From: DSBN01 sp041686355
GTDB lineage: Bacteria; Spirochaetota; Spirochaetia; DSM-16054; Sediminispirochaetaceae
Direction of reading: 5' to 3'
DNA length: 64,000 nucleotides
Assembly: GCA_041686355.1 (NCBI GenBank)
Contig: JAWLDZ010000005.1
Location: 1-64,000, forward strand
Part shown: positions 27,974 through 35,869 of the stretch, piece by piece
How positions within the stretch are numbered: position 1 is the stretch's first letter
Layout of the letters: every line of letters begins with the position of its first letter
Program-made: the position numbers and the translations under genes
Notes under the pieces: model-generated
Told to the model about the DNA's origin: nothing
Seen by the model: the letters and a program-made list of their open reading frames with translations, nothing else
Databases searched by the model: none

Positions 27974-28124
27974 GAGCTCCACTAATTAGTAGAATAATAA
28001 TGCCCAATAGGCTTAGTAGTAGGCTGGTAATTAGGATAGACAGAGTTGCAGCAATAATAATAATGATGAGGGCGATAATAGAAATTGAAATAGCGATCAT
28101 CATGTTCATTATTGCGTTCTGCAT
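27921..28124 (-). CDS. ilv-leu operon leader peptide (Ile/Leu-rich)
   Basis: This 67-codon reading frame has a strong ribosome site (GAGGAG, 8 nt before the ATG). Its first 47 residues hold 17 Ile and 10 Leu, including runs of five Ile, three Leu and three Ile; seven of the ten Leu codons are CTA. The last 20 residues are hydrophilic and encode RNA segment A of the attenuator. It ends about 190 nt before ilvB. Ile/Leu enrichment upstream of a branched-chain operon is the textbook sign of a stalling leader. A real small membrane protein is the alternative. Confidence 0.75.
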   Translation of the reverse strand: MQNAIMNMMIAISISIIALIIIIIAATLSILITSLLLSLLGIIILLISGARGEFHCSCRSNTAPAHC

Positions 28125-28168
28125 ACTGTATTCTCCTCAGAATAAACGAAAGTTTATAGTTAAAGAGA

Positions 28169-28197
28169 ACGCTAACAGCACTCTACAACTATGTCAA
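28169..28197 (-). promoter_or_regulatory. candidate promoter of the ilv-leu operon
   Basis: A perfect -35 TTGACA (28192-28197) is followed after 17 bases by a weak -10 TAGCGT (28169-28174), about 45 nt upstream of the leader peptide ATG. Confidence 0.45.
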
Positions 28198-28227
28198 TAC
28201 AACTGCAGAAATTCTATACCATTTTTT

Positions 28228-29421
28228 TCATAAATATACATATCCGACTGCATATAGAATCCAATGAAAGCCGACACCCATCAACGGAAGTATTATGTGG
28301 ACACAATGCTCCGGCATGACCAACTGTGCCGCTTTGTCTTGAGCTGCTCCTGCTGATGGGTGTGAAAGCTCCAATAAAAAGCCGTCTATCCCCATCAGGG
28401 CCTGTTTGATATTCCCCCGAAAACCGGTACTCCTGTCCCGTACCACCCTATAGGCAGTCAATTCTTCAAAGTAATAAAATACCCGGTAGAGCAGCGCACC
28501 TAGTTTCCCGGGAATCGGCAAGCCCGGAGAAACCGCATAGCGTGATAAATACACCAATCCCACCAGGTTCAGCCCCCGCAGCAAGCCTTGCCTGAGGGCT
28601 CCAGCGGTAATCGGGAAAGAGCCTAGGTAGGTAAGCACCTCGCCCAGAGGAGTCAACAATTGGGCTGCGGTTACTGCAGCAGCTATCATTATTCCCGGAA
28701 GAATTCGCACTCGCTTTCCCAGGTATAAAGAAGCCAGACCAAACAGCAGAATATGGGCAAATTTGAGAGAAATCTGTGGCTGTAGGATAAATGATGGAAC
28801 CATCAACAAACCGGTGACAAGCCGAACCACGGGGGTAACCCGCACAGCGGGAGTATTCACTGACTCAGGGGGATGCTCTTTCTTTGCCGCCTGTGCCTGT
28901 TCCGGGGGGTGTTCAATCGGCATAAGCGCCAGCCACCGAGAATGCTGCAATAGATACCCGGCAGTGGCACCTAGGATGATTCCGCTGAGAGTTCCAATCA
29001 ATAAAAATAGCGGTGCAATCAGCCAGGTACTCTGTCCAAAAATATACAGCGAGGCAAACAGCAGCTGGGAGCTGTTGCTTGCGAAAGCCCCCACTACCCC
29101 AATGCCCACAAGAGATATTCGCTTCGGATACCATCTGCGCAACAGCAGCATGACCGCACCGGAAGAAACACTTCCGGTCGCGGAAAACAAAAACACGTAT
29201 GAGAAGAGGGTGCCGGAGACTATCCCCTGCCCCAAAACCTTTAACAGTACCAGCAGTACAAACTCACGCCGGCTAAAGAGGGTCAGAGCAATTAACAAGG
29301 GTAAATTTGCCAGGCCTAGTCTAAAAAAAGGGATTGGTTTGGGTATGACAAGCTCGATAATCGACAAAAAAAGCGATAAGGCGGCAAATAGTGCCACCCT
29401 ATCCAGCTTATGTAAATTCAC
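28228..29421 (-). CDS. Gx transporter family membrane protein with extra C-terminal membrane domain
   Basis: This is a 397-residue integral membrane protein. The N-terminal 170 residues or so match the Gx/heptaprenyl-diphosphate-synthase-component-I type (LVIPKPIPFFRLGLANLP, LLVLLKVLGQGIVSGTLFS). A charged linker (about 178-200) leads to a second hydrophobic block that looks like part of an ECF transmembrane protein (PITAGALRQGLLRGLNLVGL), an inference. Gx proteins are linked to quinone or flavin-related transport but the substrate is unknown. The gene follows the 79-residue unknown and the ApbE-like gene in one direction. Confidence 0.75.
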   Translation of the reverse strand: MNLHKLDRVALFAALSLFLSIIELVIPKPIPFFRLGLANLPLLIALTLFSRREFVLLVLLKVLGQGIVSGTLFSYVFLFSATGSVSSGAVMLLLRRWYPKRISLVGIGVVGAFASNSSQLLFASLYIFGQSTWLIAPLFLLIGTLSGIILGATAGYLLQHSRWLALMPIEHPPEQAQAAKKEHPPESVNTPAVRVTPVVRLVTGLLMVPSFILQPQISLKFAHILLFGLASLYLGKRVRILPGIMIAAAVTAAQLLTPLGEVLTYLGSFPITAGALRQGLLRGLNLVGLVYLSRYAVSPGLPIPGKLGALLYRVFYYFEELTAYRVVRDRSTGFRGNIKQALMGIDGFLLELSHPSAGAAQDKAAQLVMPEHCVHIILPLMGVGFHWILYAVGYVYL

Positions 29422-29430
29422 CCCGACTCC

Positions 29431-29670
29431 TTATTCTTCCACGTCCGTATAATCGCGAATATCATAACTACGACTTTTCTCGGGGGCCTCAATTTCTATG
29501 ATAGAAGCGACATAAGGGAGAACATCACCGGTGGATTTACGGGACCCATCTAGAAAACGGAACCAACTAACCTGGGGATCGTTCTGCTCGACAATATATT
29601 CGGCATAAAAAATTTTTTCCAATGGTAACTCCAGCCTGTACCAGCGGCCGGATATGAGAGATTCGCTCAT
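29431..29670 (-). CDS. small protein of unknown function
   Basis: This is 79 residues, acidic at the C-terminus, with no signal peptide or membrane helix. I do not recognise it. It lies 16 nt after the ApbE-like gene and 9 nt before the Gx-transporter gene, so it is probably translated from the same message and may belong to the same system. The AAAGGAAA stretch upstream of the ATG could serve as ribosome site. Confidence 0.55.
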   Translation of the reverse strand: MSESLISGRWYRLELPLEKIFYAEYIVEQNDPQVSWFRFLDGSRKSTGDVLPYVASIIEIEAPEKSRSYDIRDYTDVEE

Positions 29671-29686
29671 TTCCTTTTTCCTTTTA

Positions 29687-30724
29687 CTAACGGGAATTAT
29701 TTACATACAGAGTATACTCCGGGTTAAGATCACTTAGATAAGGTTCAAACCCGGAAGTACAAAAAACCTCCTGATCCTCTGTTACACAGATTACCTCAAA
29801 AAAAGGTAACTCTTCAACCAGGGCAATCCCCCCGCCTATTTCTCCGGCAGCCACAATGTGGGCCAAGATTTCCGCTGCATAAGCCTCCGGGCCGATACTT
29901 GCAACACTGGAGATGTTATTTTTTGCGGGATAGCCTGTACCCAGATTTAAAAAGAGTCGGGGGGAGGTATGAAAGCGTGATAAGGATCGTGCCTTGAGAT
30001 TTTTTAGGCTCACAATTGGAGTGCCGGAGGGATCATCGTTCTCGTACAGTACCTCTTCATCAAAGGTAAACTTAGATTCACCATTTATCGAACGCTTTAC
30101 AACTCCCTTAGAGATGCTGACATCGACTACGCTATGCTGCTGCAGCAGATCCGCAACTTTATCCACAATATACCCATCAAGACCAGGCTCTAATGTTACT
30201 TGCATCGAGGCATCAGGAAGGTATATCTGCTGTGAATCTGGGTCCATCTTGATTCGCCGGAAGTTTACAGATTCCAGAGCAGTATAGATCTCAGTGCGGG
30301 AAGGTTTTTTTCCCTCAGATAGGGCCTTTCTCCAGAGCTTATACAGAGGAGCTGCACTTGGATCATAACGACCGCCTGAGACACGAGCAAAGGTGATACT
30401 CTTCTGTAGTACTTCAAACAGCCCTTTATCTACTGTAACCGGGCGCTTATTCGCGGCTGAATTGATCTTGTAGATCTGTGAACCCTTGGCACTTGCAGAC
30501 AGCTGCTCTTCGTACGAATGAACCATCTCCTCTAACTGCCGGCGCACTTTCGAAGGTATCTTTTTCAAAGAAGTTATACGGCAATCACTCCGGCTTACTA
30601 TAAACTCACAAGCTTCTAGTGAGGTGTCCTTTGGGCTGCACGCCTGCCATATCGAAGAGCCGACTACCATTGTTACCAGCACAAACTCTAAAAAGAGCTT
30701 TATTCTTACCATTAACTTCAGCAT
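29687..30724 (-). CDS. ApbE-like (FAD:protein FMN transferase family) lipoprotein, motifs degenerate
   Basis: This is a 345-residue exported protein. The N-terminus has a hydrophobic signal ending in IWQACSPKD, a plausible spirochaetal lipobox (Cys at about 29). The middle resembles ApbE (VSGGRYDPSAAPLYKLWRKAL, YLPDASMQVTLEPGLDGYIVD). However, the normal DLGGIAKGYAVD motif reads TLEPGLDGYIVD, the Gly-Gly-Asp loop is replaced by VSISKGVVKR, and the C-terminal Asp/Thr metal motif reads AYAAEILAHIVAAG. It may have lost transferase activity. It heads a three-gene group with the Gx-transporter. Confidence 0.7.
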   Translation of the reverse strand: MLKLMVRIKLFLEFVLVTMVVGSSIWQACSPKDTSLEACEFIVSRSDCRITSLKKIPSKVRRQLEEMVHSYEEQLSASAKGSQIYKINSAANKRPVTVDKGLFEVLQKSITFARVSGGRYDPSAAPLYKLWRKALSEGKKPSRTEIYTALESVNFRRIKMDPDSQQIYLPDASMQVTLEPGLDGYIVDKVADLLQQHSVVDVSISKGVVKRSINGESKFTFDEEVLYENDDPSGTPIVSLKNLKARSLSRFHTSPRLFLNLGTGYPAKNNISSVASIGPEAYAAEILAHIVAAGEIGGGIALVEELPFFEVICVTEDQEVFCTSGFEPYLSDLNPEYTLYVNNSR

Positions 30725-30772
30725 GACCCGCTTTTCCTCTAACCGTCAACAAATAAAACTTTATTATTCGAC

Positions 30773-30801
30773 TTCAAATAATGGATTCTTTGCATTACAA
30801 T
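30773..30801 (+). promoter_or_regulatory. candidate promoter for HPr (possibly leaderless)
   Basis: TTCAAA (30773-30778) and TACAAT (30796-30801) are 17 bases apart. The expected transcript start falls at about the ATG at 30808, and no Shine-Dalgarno is visible, so the mRNA may lack a leader. Confidence 0.35.
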
Positions 30802-30807
30802 ACCATC

Positions 30808-31083
30808 ATGGTAGAAAAAACTGCTGTTGTACAAAACCAAGCCGGCATTCATGTCCGCCCTTCGGGAGTTATCATTGAGGAGATAAGAGATTACCCCGGC
30901 AGGATCAACGCTGAAGCGCATGGTTTCAGTGTCGATTTGAACAGCGTCATGGGGCTACTTTCCCTTGGCCTTGTACAGAAGGACGAAGTAAAGATAAGAG
31001 TTGAAGGGCCAAATGAAGAAAAGGTAGCTGCCCAGGTAAAGGAGTTGTTTGAGCAACATTACGATTTTCCACCAAGAAAATAA
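30808..31083 (+). CDS. HPr-family phosphocarrier protein
   Basis: This is a 91-residue PTS phosphocarrier. The phosphorylated His lies in QNQAGIHVRPSGVI (residue about 15), and the regulatory Ser region is SVMGLLSLGL (about 46). The start at 30808 (MVEKTAVVQ) gives normal HPr length; an upstream Met at 30781 would add nine residues. No PTS enzyme is adjacent, so whether it acts in sugar uptake or only in regulation cannot be told. Confidence 0.9.
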   Translation: MVEKTAVVQNQAGIHVRPSGVIIEEIRDYPGRINAEAHGFSVDLNSVMGLLSLGLVQKDEVKIRVEGPNEEKVAAQVKELFEQHYDFPPRK

Positions 31084-31101
31084 AAGCATGGAGGCTAACA
31101 G

Positions 31102-31446
31102 ATGATCAACAAAAGAGATGCAATGCAGACTGAACTGAAGGAGGATATGCGAGGAGGGACCGGAACTATCGCTATCACCCATCTAGTAGATAAAGATCAG
31201 ATTAAAAACGGTCGGCTCATGGCTCGTATCGACATCCCGGTTGGTGCAAGTATAGGCCCGCACCGTCATGAAGGTGAAACTGAATACTATCTAATTCAGG
31301 AGGGTGATGGGGAAGTCCAGGAATCGGAGGGTGCCAAAATTGTCGGGCCTGGAGATGTAGTGATTACCGGCGATGGAGAATCACACAGCATCACCAATGT
31401 CGGTCGAGTCCCTCTGATAATGACGGCTGTTATTATATTCGATTAA
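31102..31446 (+). CDS. cupin-domain protein
   Basis: This is a 114-residue single-domain cupin. The metal-binding motif is GPHRHEGETEYYLIQEGDG (two His, Glu), with the second motif HSITNVG. GGAGG lies 7 nt before the ATG. Small cupins bind metals and can be isomerases, oxygenases or sensors; nothing here fixes the role. It is 18 nt downstream of HPr and convergent with the fructokinase. Confidence 0.85.
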   Translation: MINKRDAMQTELKEDMRGGTGTIAITHLVDKDQIKNGRLMARIDIPVGASIGPHRHEGETEYYLIQEGDGEVQESEGAKIVGPGDVVITGDGESHSITNVGRVPLIMTAVIIFD

Positions 31447-31469
31447 TATTTGCCGAAGGGTGTACAGAA

Positions 31470-32378
31470 CTATTCGACAGCCTCGCGATGCACCCGCTCG
31501 ATCGCCCTTTGCACCGGTTCATCATAGCGGGGTATAGCTCCACTCTTTGAAGCAACAAACGAGCTCACCAAAGAAGCCAGATTGGCCGCTTTTTCGATAT
31601 CATGAGTAAAGAAAAACCCGAATAAGAAAGCCGCCGAAAAGCTGTCACCGGCGCCTACGGTATCCACCACCGGGACATCTACAACCGGAACATGGATATA
31701 CTTATCCGCCTTGTACACCGATGCACCCTGTTTGCCGCGGGTAATGGCGGTAGTATGAATATTCCAGTCCTCATTCATCCTTTGGCAAAAATCCCGGTCC
31801 GACAGTTTTTCACTGTAAAGCAGTTTTGAAACAACCGGCACTTCCTCATCATTCAGCTTCAGAATGGTGCTGTATTTCAGGGAGTGCGAGAGAACCTCCT
31901 TAGAGTAATAATCAAGTCGAAGGTTAACGTCACAAAAAACCTCTTTCGGGGCTGCAGCCTCGAGTACCCTCTCAAGGATAGCCTGATTGTTCTTTGTCCG
32001 CTGGGCCAGCGAACCAAAGGCTACTATATCCCAGTCTTCTGCTTGGATCGCTTTCATCTGAGTGTCGGAAAGCTTGATCAAATCCCATGCGCTTCCCTCT
32101 CGAATCACATACGTCGGCTTCCCCACCTCGTCAAGTTCCACCTCCACGATACCGGTAGGAGCACCAGGGAGAGTAGCAATATAGCTGTCCACGACACCCT
32201 TCTCTTTCACACTCTGCAAGGCTCGAACTCCCCGCTCATCATCGCCGACTGCCGATACCATGGCTGACTCAGCGCCCATCTGAGCCAGATGGGAGGCTAA
32301 ATTAAACGGGGCACCTCCAATATACTCTTTTCCGTTAATGATATCCCACAGTACTTCGCCAAATGCTAATGTTTTCAT
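31470..32378 (-). CDS. fructokinase-like carbohydrate kinase (PfkB family)
   Basis: This 302-residue sugar kinase starts LAFGEVLWDIING, has the PfkB signature 1 region NGKEYIGGAPFNLASHLAQ and signature 2 DTVGAGDSFSAAFLFG with the catalytic Asp. Close similarity to bacterial fructokinases is suggested by the N-terminal GEVLWD motif, but the sugar is inferred. It lies 4 nt downstream of ettA in the same direction. Confidence 0.88.
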   Translation of the reverse strand: MKTLAFGEVLWDIINGKEYIGGAPFNLASHLAQMGAESAMVSAVGDDERGVRALQSVKEKGVVDSYIATLPGAPTGIVEVELDEVGKPTYVIREGSAWDLIKLSDTQMKAIQAEDWDIVAFGSLAQRTKNNQAILERVLEAAAPKEVFCDVNLRLDYYSKEVLSHSLKYSTILKLNDEEVPVVSKLLYSEKLSDRDFCQRMNEDWNIHTTAITRGKQGASVYKADKYIHVPVVDVPVVDTVGAGDSFSAAFLFGFFFTHDIEKAANLASLVSSFVASKSGAIPRYDEPVQRAIERVHREAVE

Positions 32379-32382
32379 AGGT

Positions 32383-33764
32383 CTAATCCCTTGTTAATTT
32401 ACGGTATTTTACCCGGTGCGGAGTATCCGCTTCGATGCCCAGCCGCCGATGCCTATCCTCTTCATATTCGGTATAGTTTCCGTAAAACCACCGTACTGAA
32501 CTGTTCCCTTCAAAAGCTAGAATGTGAGTAGCGATCCTGTCTAAGAACCAGCGGTCGTGGGAGATGACCAGAACACATCCGGCAAACTCCAGAAGCCCAT
32601 CCTCCAGGGCACGCATCGTATTTACATCCAGATCATTGGTCGGTTCATCCAGCAGCAGGCAGTTAGCACCACTTTTGAGCATCATAGCTAATTGAATACG
32701 GTTCCTCTCTCCACCGGAGAGCACCCCGACTTTCTTCTGCTGGTCCGCCCCTAGGAAATTAAAACGGGAAACATAGCCGCGGGAATTGACAGTTCGTTTG
32801 CCAAGCTGAATTTCCTCCTGTCCATCTGAAATCATCTCCCAGACACTTTTATCCGGTTCTAGGGCCTCACGCATTTGATCAACATGCCCCAATTTTACCG
32901 TCTCGCCGATCTTCAAAGTACCGCTATCCGGATTCTCTTTCCCGGTAATCATGCGAAACAGGGTGGTCTTTCCGGCACCGTTTGGCCCGATAATTCCCAC
33001 TATCGCAGCCGGGGGAACAGAGAAACTAAGGTCATCGACCAGCAGCCGATTATCATAGCCCTTTGTCACCTTGTCCGCTTCGATTACCACATCTCCCAGG
33101 CGGGGTCCTGGTGGAATAAAAATCTGTAACTCCTGCTGCCGTTTCTCCTGATTCTGGGTTAGAAGATCCTCGTAAGAGTTAATCCTGGCCTTGCTTTTTG
33201 CCTGTCGTGCCTTAGGGGCCATACGGATCCACTCCAACTCACGACTGAGGGTTTTCTGCCGCTCGCTTTCACGCTTCTCCTCCAATTCAAGTCGGCCACG
33301 CTTCTGCTCCAGCCAGGAGGAGTAATTCCCGCGATAGGGAATACCCTCCCCCATATCCAGCTCGAGTATCCACCCGGCTACATTATCCAAAAAGTAACGA
33401 TCGTGGGTAACCGCNNNNNNNNNNNNNNNNNNNNNNNNNNNNNNNNNNNNNNNNNNNNNNNNNNNNNNNNNNNNNNNNNNNNNNNNNNNNNNNNNNNNNN
33501 NNNNNNNNNNNNNNCCAGATGGGGTTCCTGCTCTAAAAAACCAACTGAATACCCAGGGGAGAGCACCGCTTCGCCCTCATAATGAGTATCTGCTCCGGCC
33601 ATGATCCGTAACAGTGTGCTTTTACCGGAACCGTTGAGTCCCAGTACGCCGATTTTTGCCCCGTAATAATAGGAAAGAGATATATTCTTGAGCACCTTTT
33701 TCTTACCATGCAATTTACTCACCCGCATCATGGAGTAAATTACCTTCTTATCGCCTTCTGCCAT
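32383..33764 (-). CDS. ettA: energy-dependent translational throttle protein EttA (ABC-F), interrupted by an assembly gap
   Basis: This soluble ABC-F protein binds the ribosomal E-site. The N-terminal part before the gap has Walker A GVLGLNGSGKSTLLRIM and FLEQEPHL. After the gap come VTHDRYFLDNVAGWILELD, GNYSSWLEQK, the second Walker A GPNGAGKTTLFRM, LSGGERNRIQLAM and DEPTNDLDVNT. Compared with the known family, the first signature and Walker B are missing, about 120-130 residues, all inside the N block. The 100 Ns are therefore a placeholder. AAGGA lies before the ATG. The gene is probably intact in the organism. Confidence 0.93.
33415..33514. other. assembly gap (100 N)
   Basis: One hundred Ns lie inside ettA. 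Family length suggests about 370-400 bases are really missing here. Confidence 0.95.
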
Positions 33765-33803
33765 CTGTGTGTGTCCTTTGTTTTATTCCTGTATTTGTGT
33801 AGT

Positions 33804-33831
33804 AGTGTATCGGCATGTGGGGAATTGTCAA
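33804..33831 (-). promoter_or_regulatory. candidate promoter of ettA
   Basis: On the minus strand TTGACA and TACACT are separated by 16 bases, ending 39 nt before the ettA ATG. It sits in the 99-nt gap after sufT. Confidence 0.5.
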
Positions 33832-33863
33832 TGGTTTGCCCCCTAAGGAGGACTAAGTGAAGT

Positions 33864-34172
33864 CTATGAGAAGATCCCCATTTCCCACTTAACTTCATCA
33901 TTCGCCATAGTTTTAGGATCCCAAGGGGGGCTAAAGGTCCACTCAAAATGAACTTCCGGTATATGAGGATCCGCCAGAAGCGTCTTTTTTACATTCTCTC
34001 CGATTGACGGGCCGATAGGACACATGGGAGTGGTAAGAGTCATCTTTACATGCACCCGTCCCTCCTCATCCTGATAGAGCTCATAAATCAGCCCCATATC
34101 AACAATCGAAAAACCGATTTCTGGGTCCTCTACCGGCCGCAGCTTCTCCAGCAGTTCTTCCTTACTGTACAT
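33864..34172 (-). CDS. sufT: SufT/MIP18 (DUF59) family Fe-S maturation protein
   Basis: This is a 102-residue DUF59 protein with RPVEDPEIGFSIVDMGLIYE and TTPMCPIGPSIG (conserved Cys). The family assists Fe-S cluster delivery. It overlaps the end of sufU by 11 nt and closes the suf operon. Confidence 0.9.
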   Translation of the reverse strand: MYSKEELLEKLRPVEDPEIGFSIVDMGLIYELYQDEEGRVHVKMTLTTPMCPIGPSIGENVKKTLLADPHIPEVHFEWTFSPPWDPKTMANDEVKWEMGIFS

Positions 34173-34599
34173 CCGACTGTGACTCCTTGAGCATTTGCTC
34201 TGCAGTATTCCACACCAACAGCGCACATTTTATCCGAACCGGATACTGCTTCACCCCGGACATCGCCTCTAGGTCGGCTATATCATCCGGGAGCTCTACA
34301 TCATGATCGGTGAGCAGCATCTCCTTAAATTGCTGGATCCTCTCCAACGCCTCATCCACGGTATGCCCCTCAAGAGCCTCACAAAGCATACTGCTGGAGG
34401 CCATAGAAATGGAACAGCCGTGGCCGTCGTAGCTTACCTTTTCAATCTGCTTCCCGTTCATTTTGGTAAACAAGGTTATCGTGTCGCCGCAAAGCGGGTT
34501 CTTCCCCTCTTCTCTGCTGGTTGGGTCTACAATTTCAAATCTATGCTTCTTTGATTTATAATGATCAAGCAATATATCTCGGTATAAACTATCACTCAC
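34162..34599 (-). CDS. sufU: SufU-type Fe-S scaffold/sulfur acceptor
   Basis: This 145-residue protein carries the three Cys expected of SufU, in NPLCGDTI, GHGCSISMASSSMLCEAL and VRIKCALLVW. The spacing after the second Cys is of the SufU type (longer than IscU). The GTG start at 34599 has GGAGGAG 7 nt upstream and overlaps the sufD stop by 8 nt. Confidence 0.92.
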   Translation of the reverse strand: MSDSLYRDILLDHYKSKKHRFEIVDPTSREEGKNPLCGDTITLFTKMNGKQIEKVSYDGHGCSISMASSSMLCEALEGHTVDEALERIQQFKEMLLTDHDVELPDDIADLEAMSGVKQYPVRIKCALLVWNTAEQMLKESQSDVQ

Positions 34600-35869
34600 T
34601 GCTACTCTCCTCCCCATATTCTAACTCATTCAGTTCGGACTGTGCACCGGGCATACGCAATCTAAGCTGATCGGTAAATGCAGCGGTTAACAAAACTCGA
34701 GTATCCTCCCGACTAATTCCCCGTGATTCAAGATAATAGCGGGATTCGGGGTCAAGCTCGGTTACCGTTGAACCATGGCTGCAGCTTACATCATTCTCAA
34801 CTATTTCAAGCTCCGGAAGAGACTCTATTCGACTCTGCGGACTGAGCAGCAAGCTTCGGTGCTGCTCGTGACCGGTAGAACCCGGTGCTCCAGTGGGAAT
34901 TTTAAGGGTACCCACAAACATGCCATGGGCTGCGGCCCCTAGAATTGAACGGGTTTCCACATTGCTCATAGTATGGGGGGCATACTGCTCAACCACGGAC
35001 TTTTGGCCGCAAAAACTGTGGTCGCTGCTGCCTATATCACCAGCTTGCATGAGAGTATATTCCTCCAAGCGGGCCCCGCGTCCCTGCAGAGCATAGCGTC
35101 CGTCATGCATTCCCGTTTCAAAACTGCCGATCTCCCGTCCTATCCGCAGTTGGGCATCCCTTCCAAGATACGCCTGTTCAAGCTGATAGCCGGCAGTAAG
35201 ACTTTGAGTGTGAATTTTTGCAGCGGTATTTACACCTGCGGTTGTATTCGTACCCGCAACACCGTCCTGATAGTCAACCGAGGCACAATCCTCAAGTAGC
35301 AAAACTGTCCGGGACAGCATCACCGCCGTTTGATTCTCTTCGCCTAGGTGAAGCTTGAGCCGGATCGAGGCCGAACTGTTTTTTTCAGCATGAATCAGCA
35401 GAACCGGAAAATAATAGATCGGCGCTGATACTCCAGCTGTTTCATCGGAATTGAGCCGAATATCAATTTGAATTGTTTCAGTAGACTCCCCGGCAGCAAT
35501 TTTCAATTGGTAGATGCTCTGTGTATATGCAAGGGGATATGCAAACAGTTTGTTTTGCTCAATGTCATTCGGCCGCTCCAGCCGATACTCCTGCCGGTGC
35601 GCTTCCAGCTCTCGCCATCTCTTCACTACTGGGCTTACACCTCCGTCCGCAATATTGAGGGGTGATAAAAGGCTATTATTGGCATAGATATCCACCCTCC
35701 CCCTCTTTACCTGTGAGGCTGCACTCTGATTCTGGAGCAGAGCCGAAATCGGCTCTAGGGGAACCCGACGCCAGGCTTCATCCGGTGCTCCGGGCGCGGG
35801 GAGAGAAGCTATTTGTTCCTGTGCTTCCCTTTGTATATTTTTAACTTGCAATGTATCAGCTGCCATCAT
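34592..35869 (-). CDS. sufD: Fe-S cluster assembly protein SufD
   Basis: This is a 425-residue partner of SufB in the SufBC2D complex. The C-terminal part has the conserved SufB/D fold phrases FVGTLKIPTGAPGSTGHEQH and ENDVSCSHGSTV. It overlaps sufB by 4 nt (ATGA). Confidence 0.93.
   Translation of the reverse strand: MMAADTLQVKNIQREAQEQIASLPAPGAPDEAWRRVPLEPISALLQNQSAASQVKRGRVDIYANNSLLSPLNIADGGVSPVVKRWRELEAHRQEYRLERPNDIEQNKLFAYPLAYTQSIYQLKIAAGESTETIQIDIRLNSDETAGVSAPIYYFPVLLIHAEKNSSASIRLKLHLGEENQTAVMLSRTVLLLEDCASVDYQDGVAGTNTTAGVNTAAKIHTQSLTAGYQLEQAYLGRDAQLRIGREIGSFETGMHDGRYALQGRGARLEEYTLMQAGDIGSSDHSFCGQKSVVEQYAPHTMSNVETRSILGAAAHGMFVGTLKIPTGAPGSTGHEQHRSLLLSPQSRIESLPELEIVENDVSCSHGSTVTELDPESRYYLESRGISREDTRVLLTAAFTDQLRLRMPGAQSELNELEYGEESSSE

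Noticed and set aside
29431..29670. NusG domain II protein often found near Gx/ApbE genes
   Set aside because: No NusG-II strand pattern or N-terminal membrane helix is visible in the 79 residues, so it is left as unknown.
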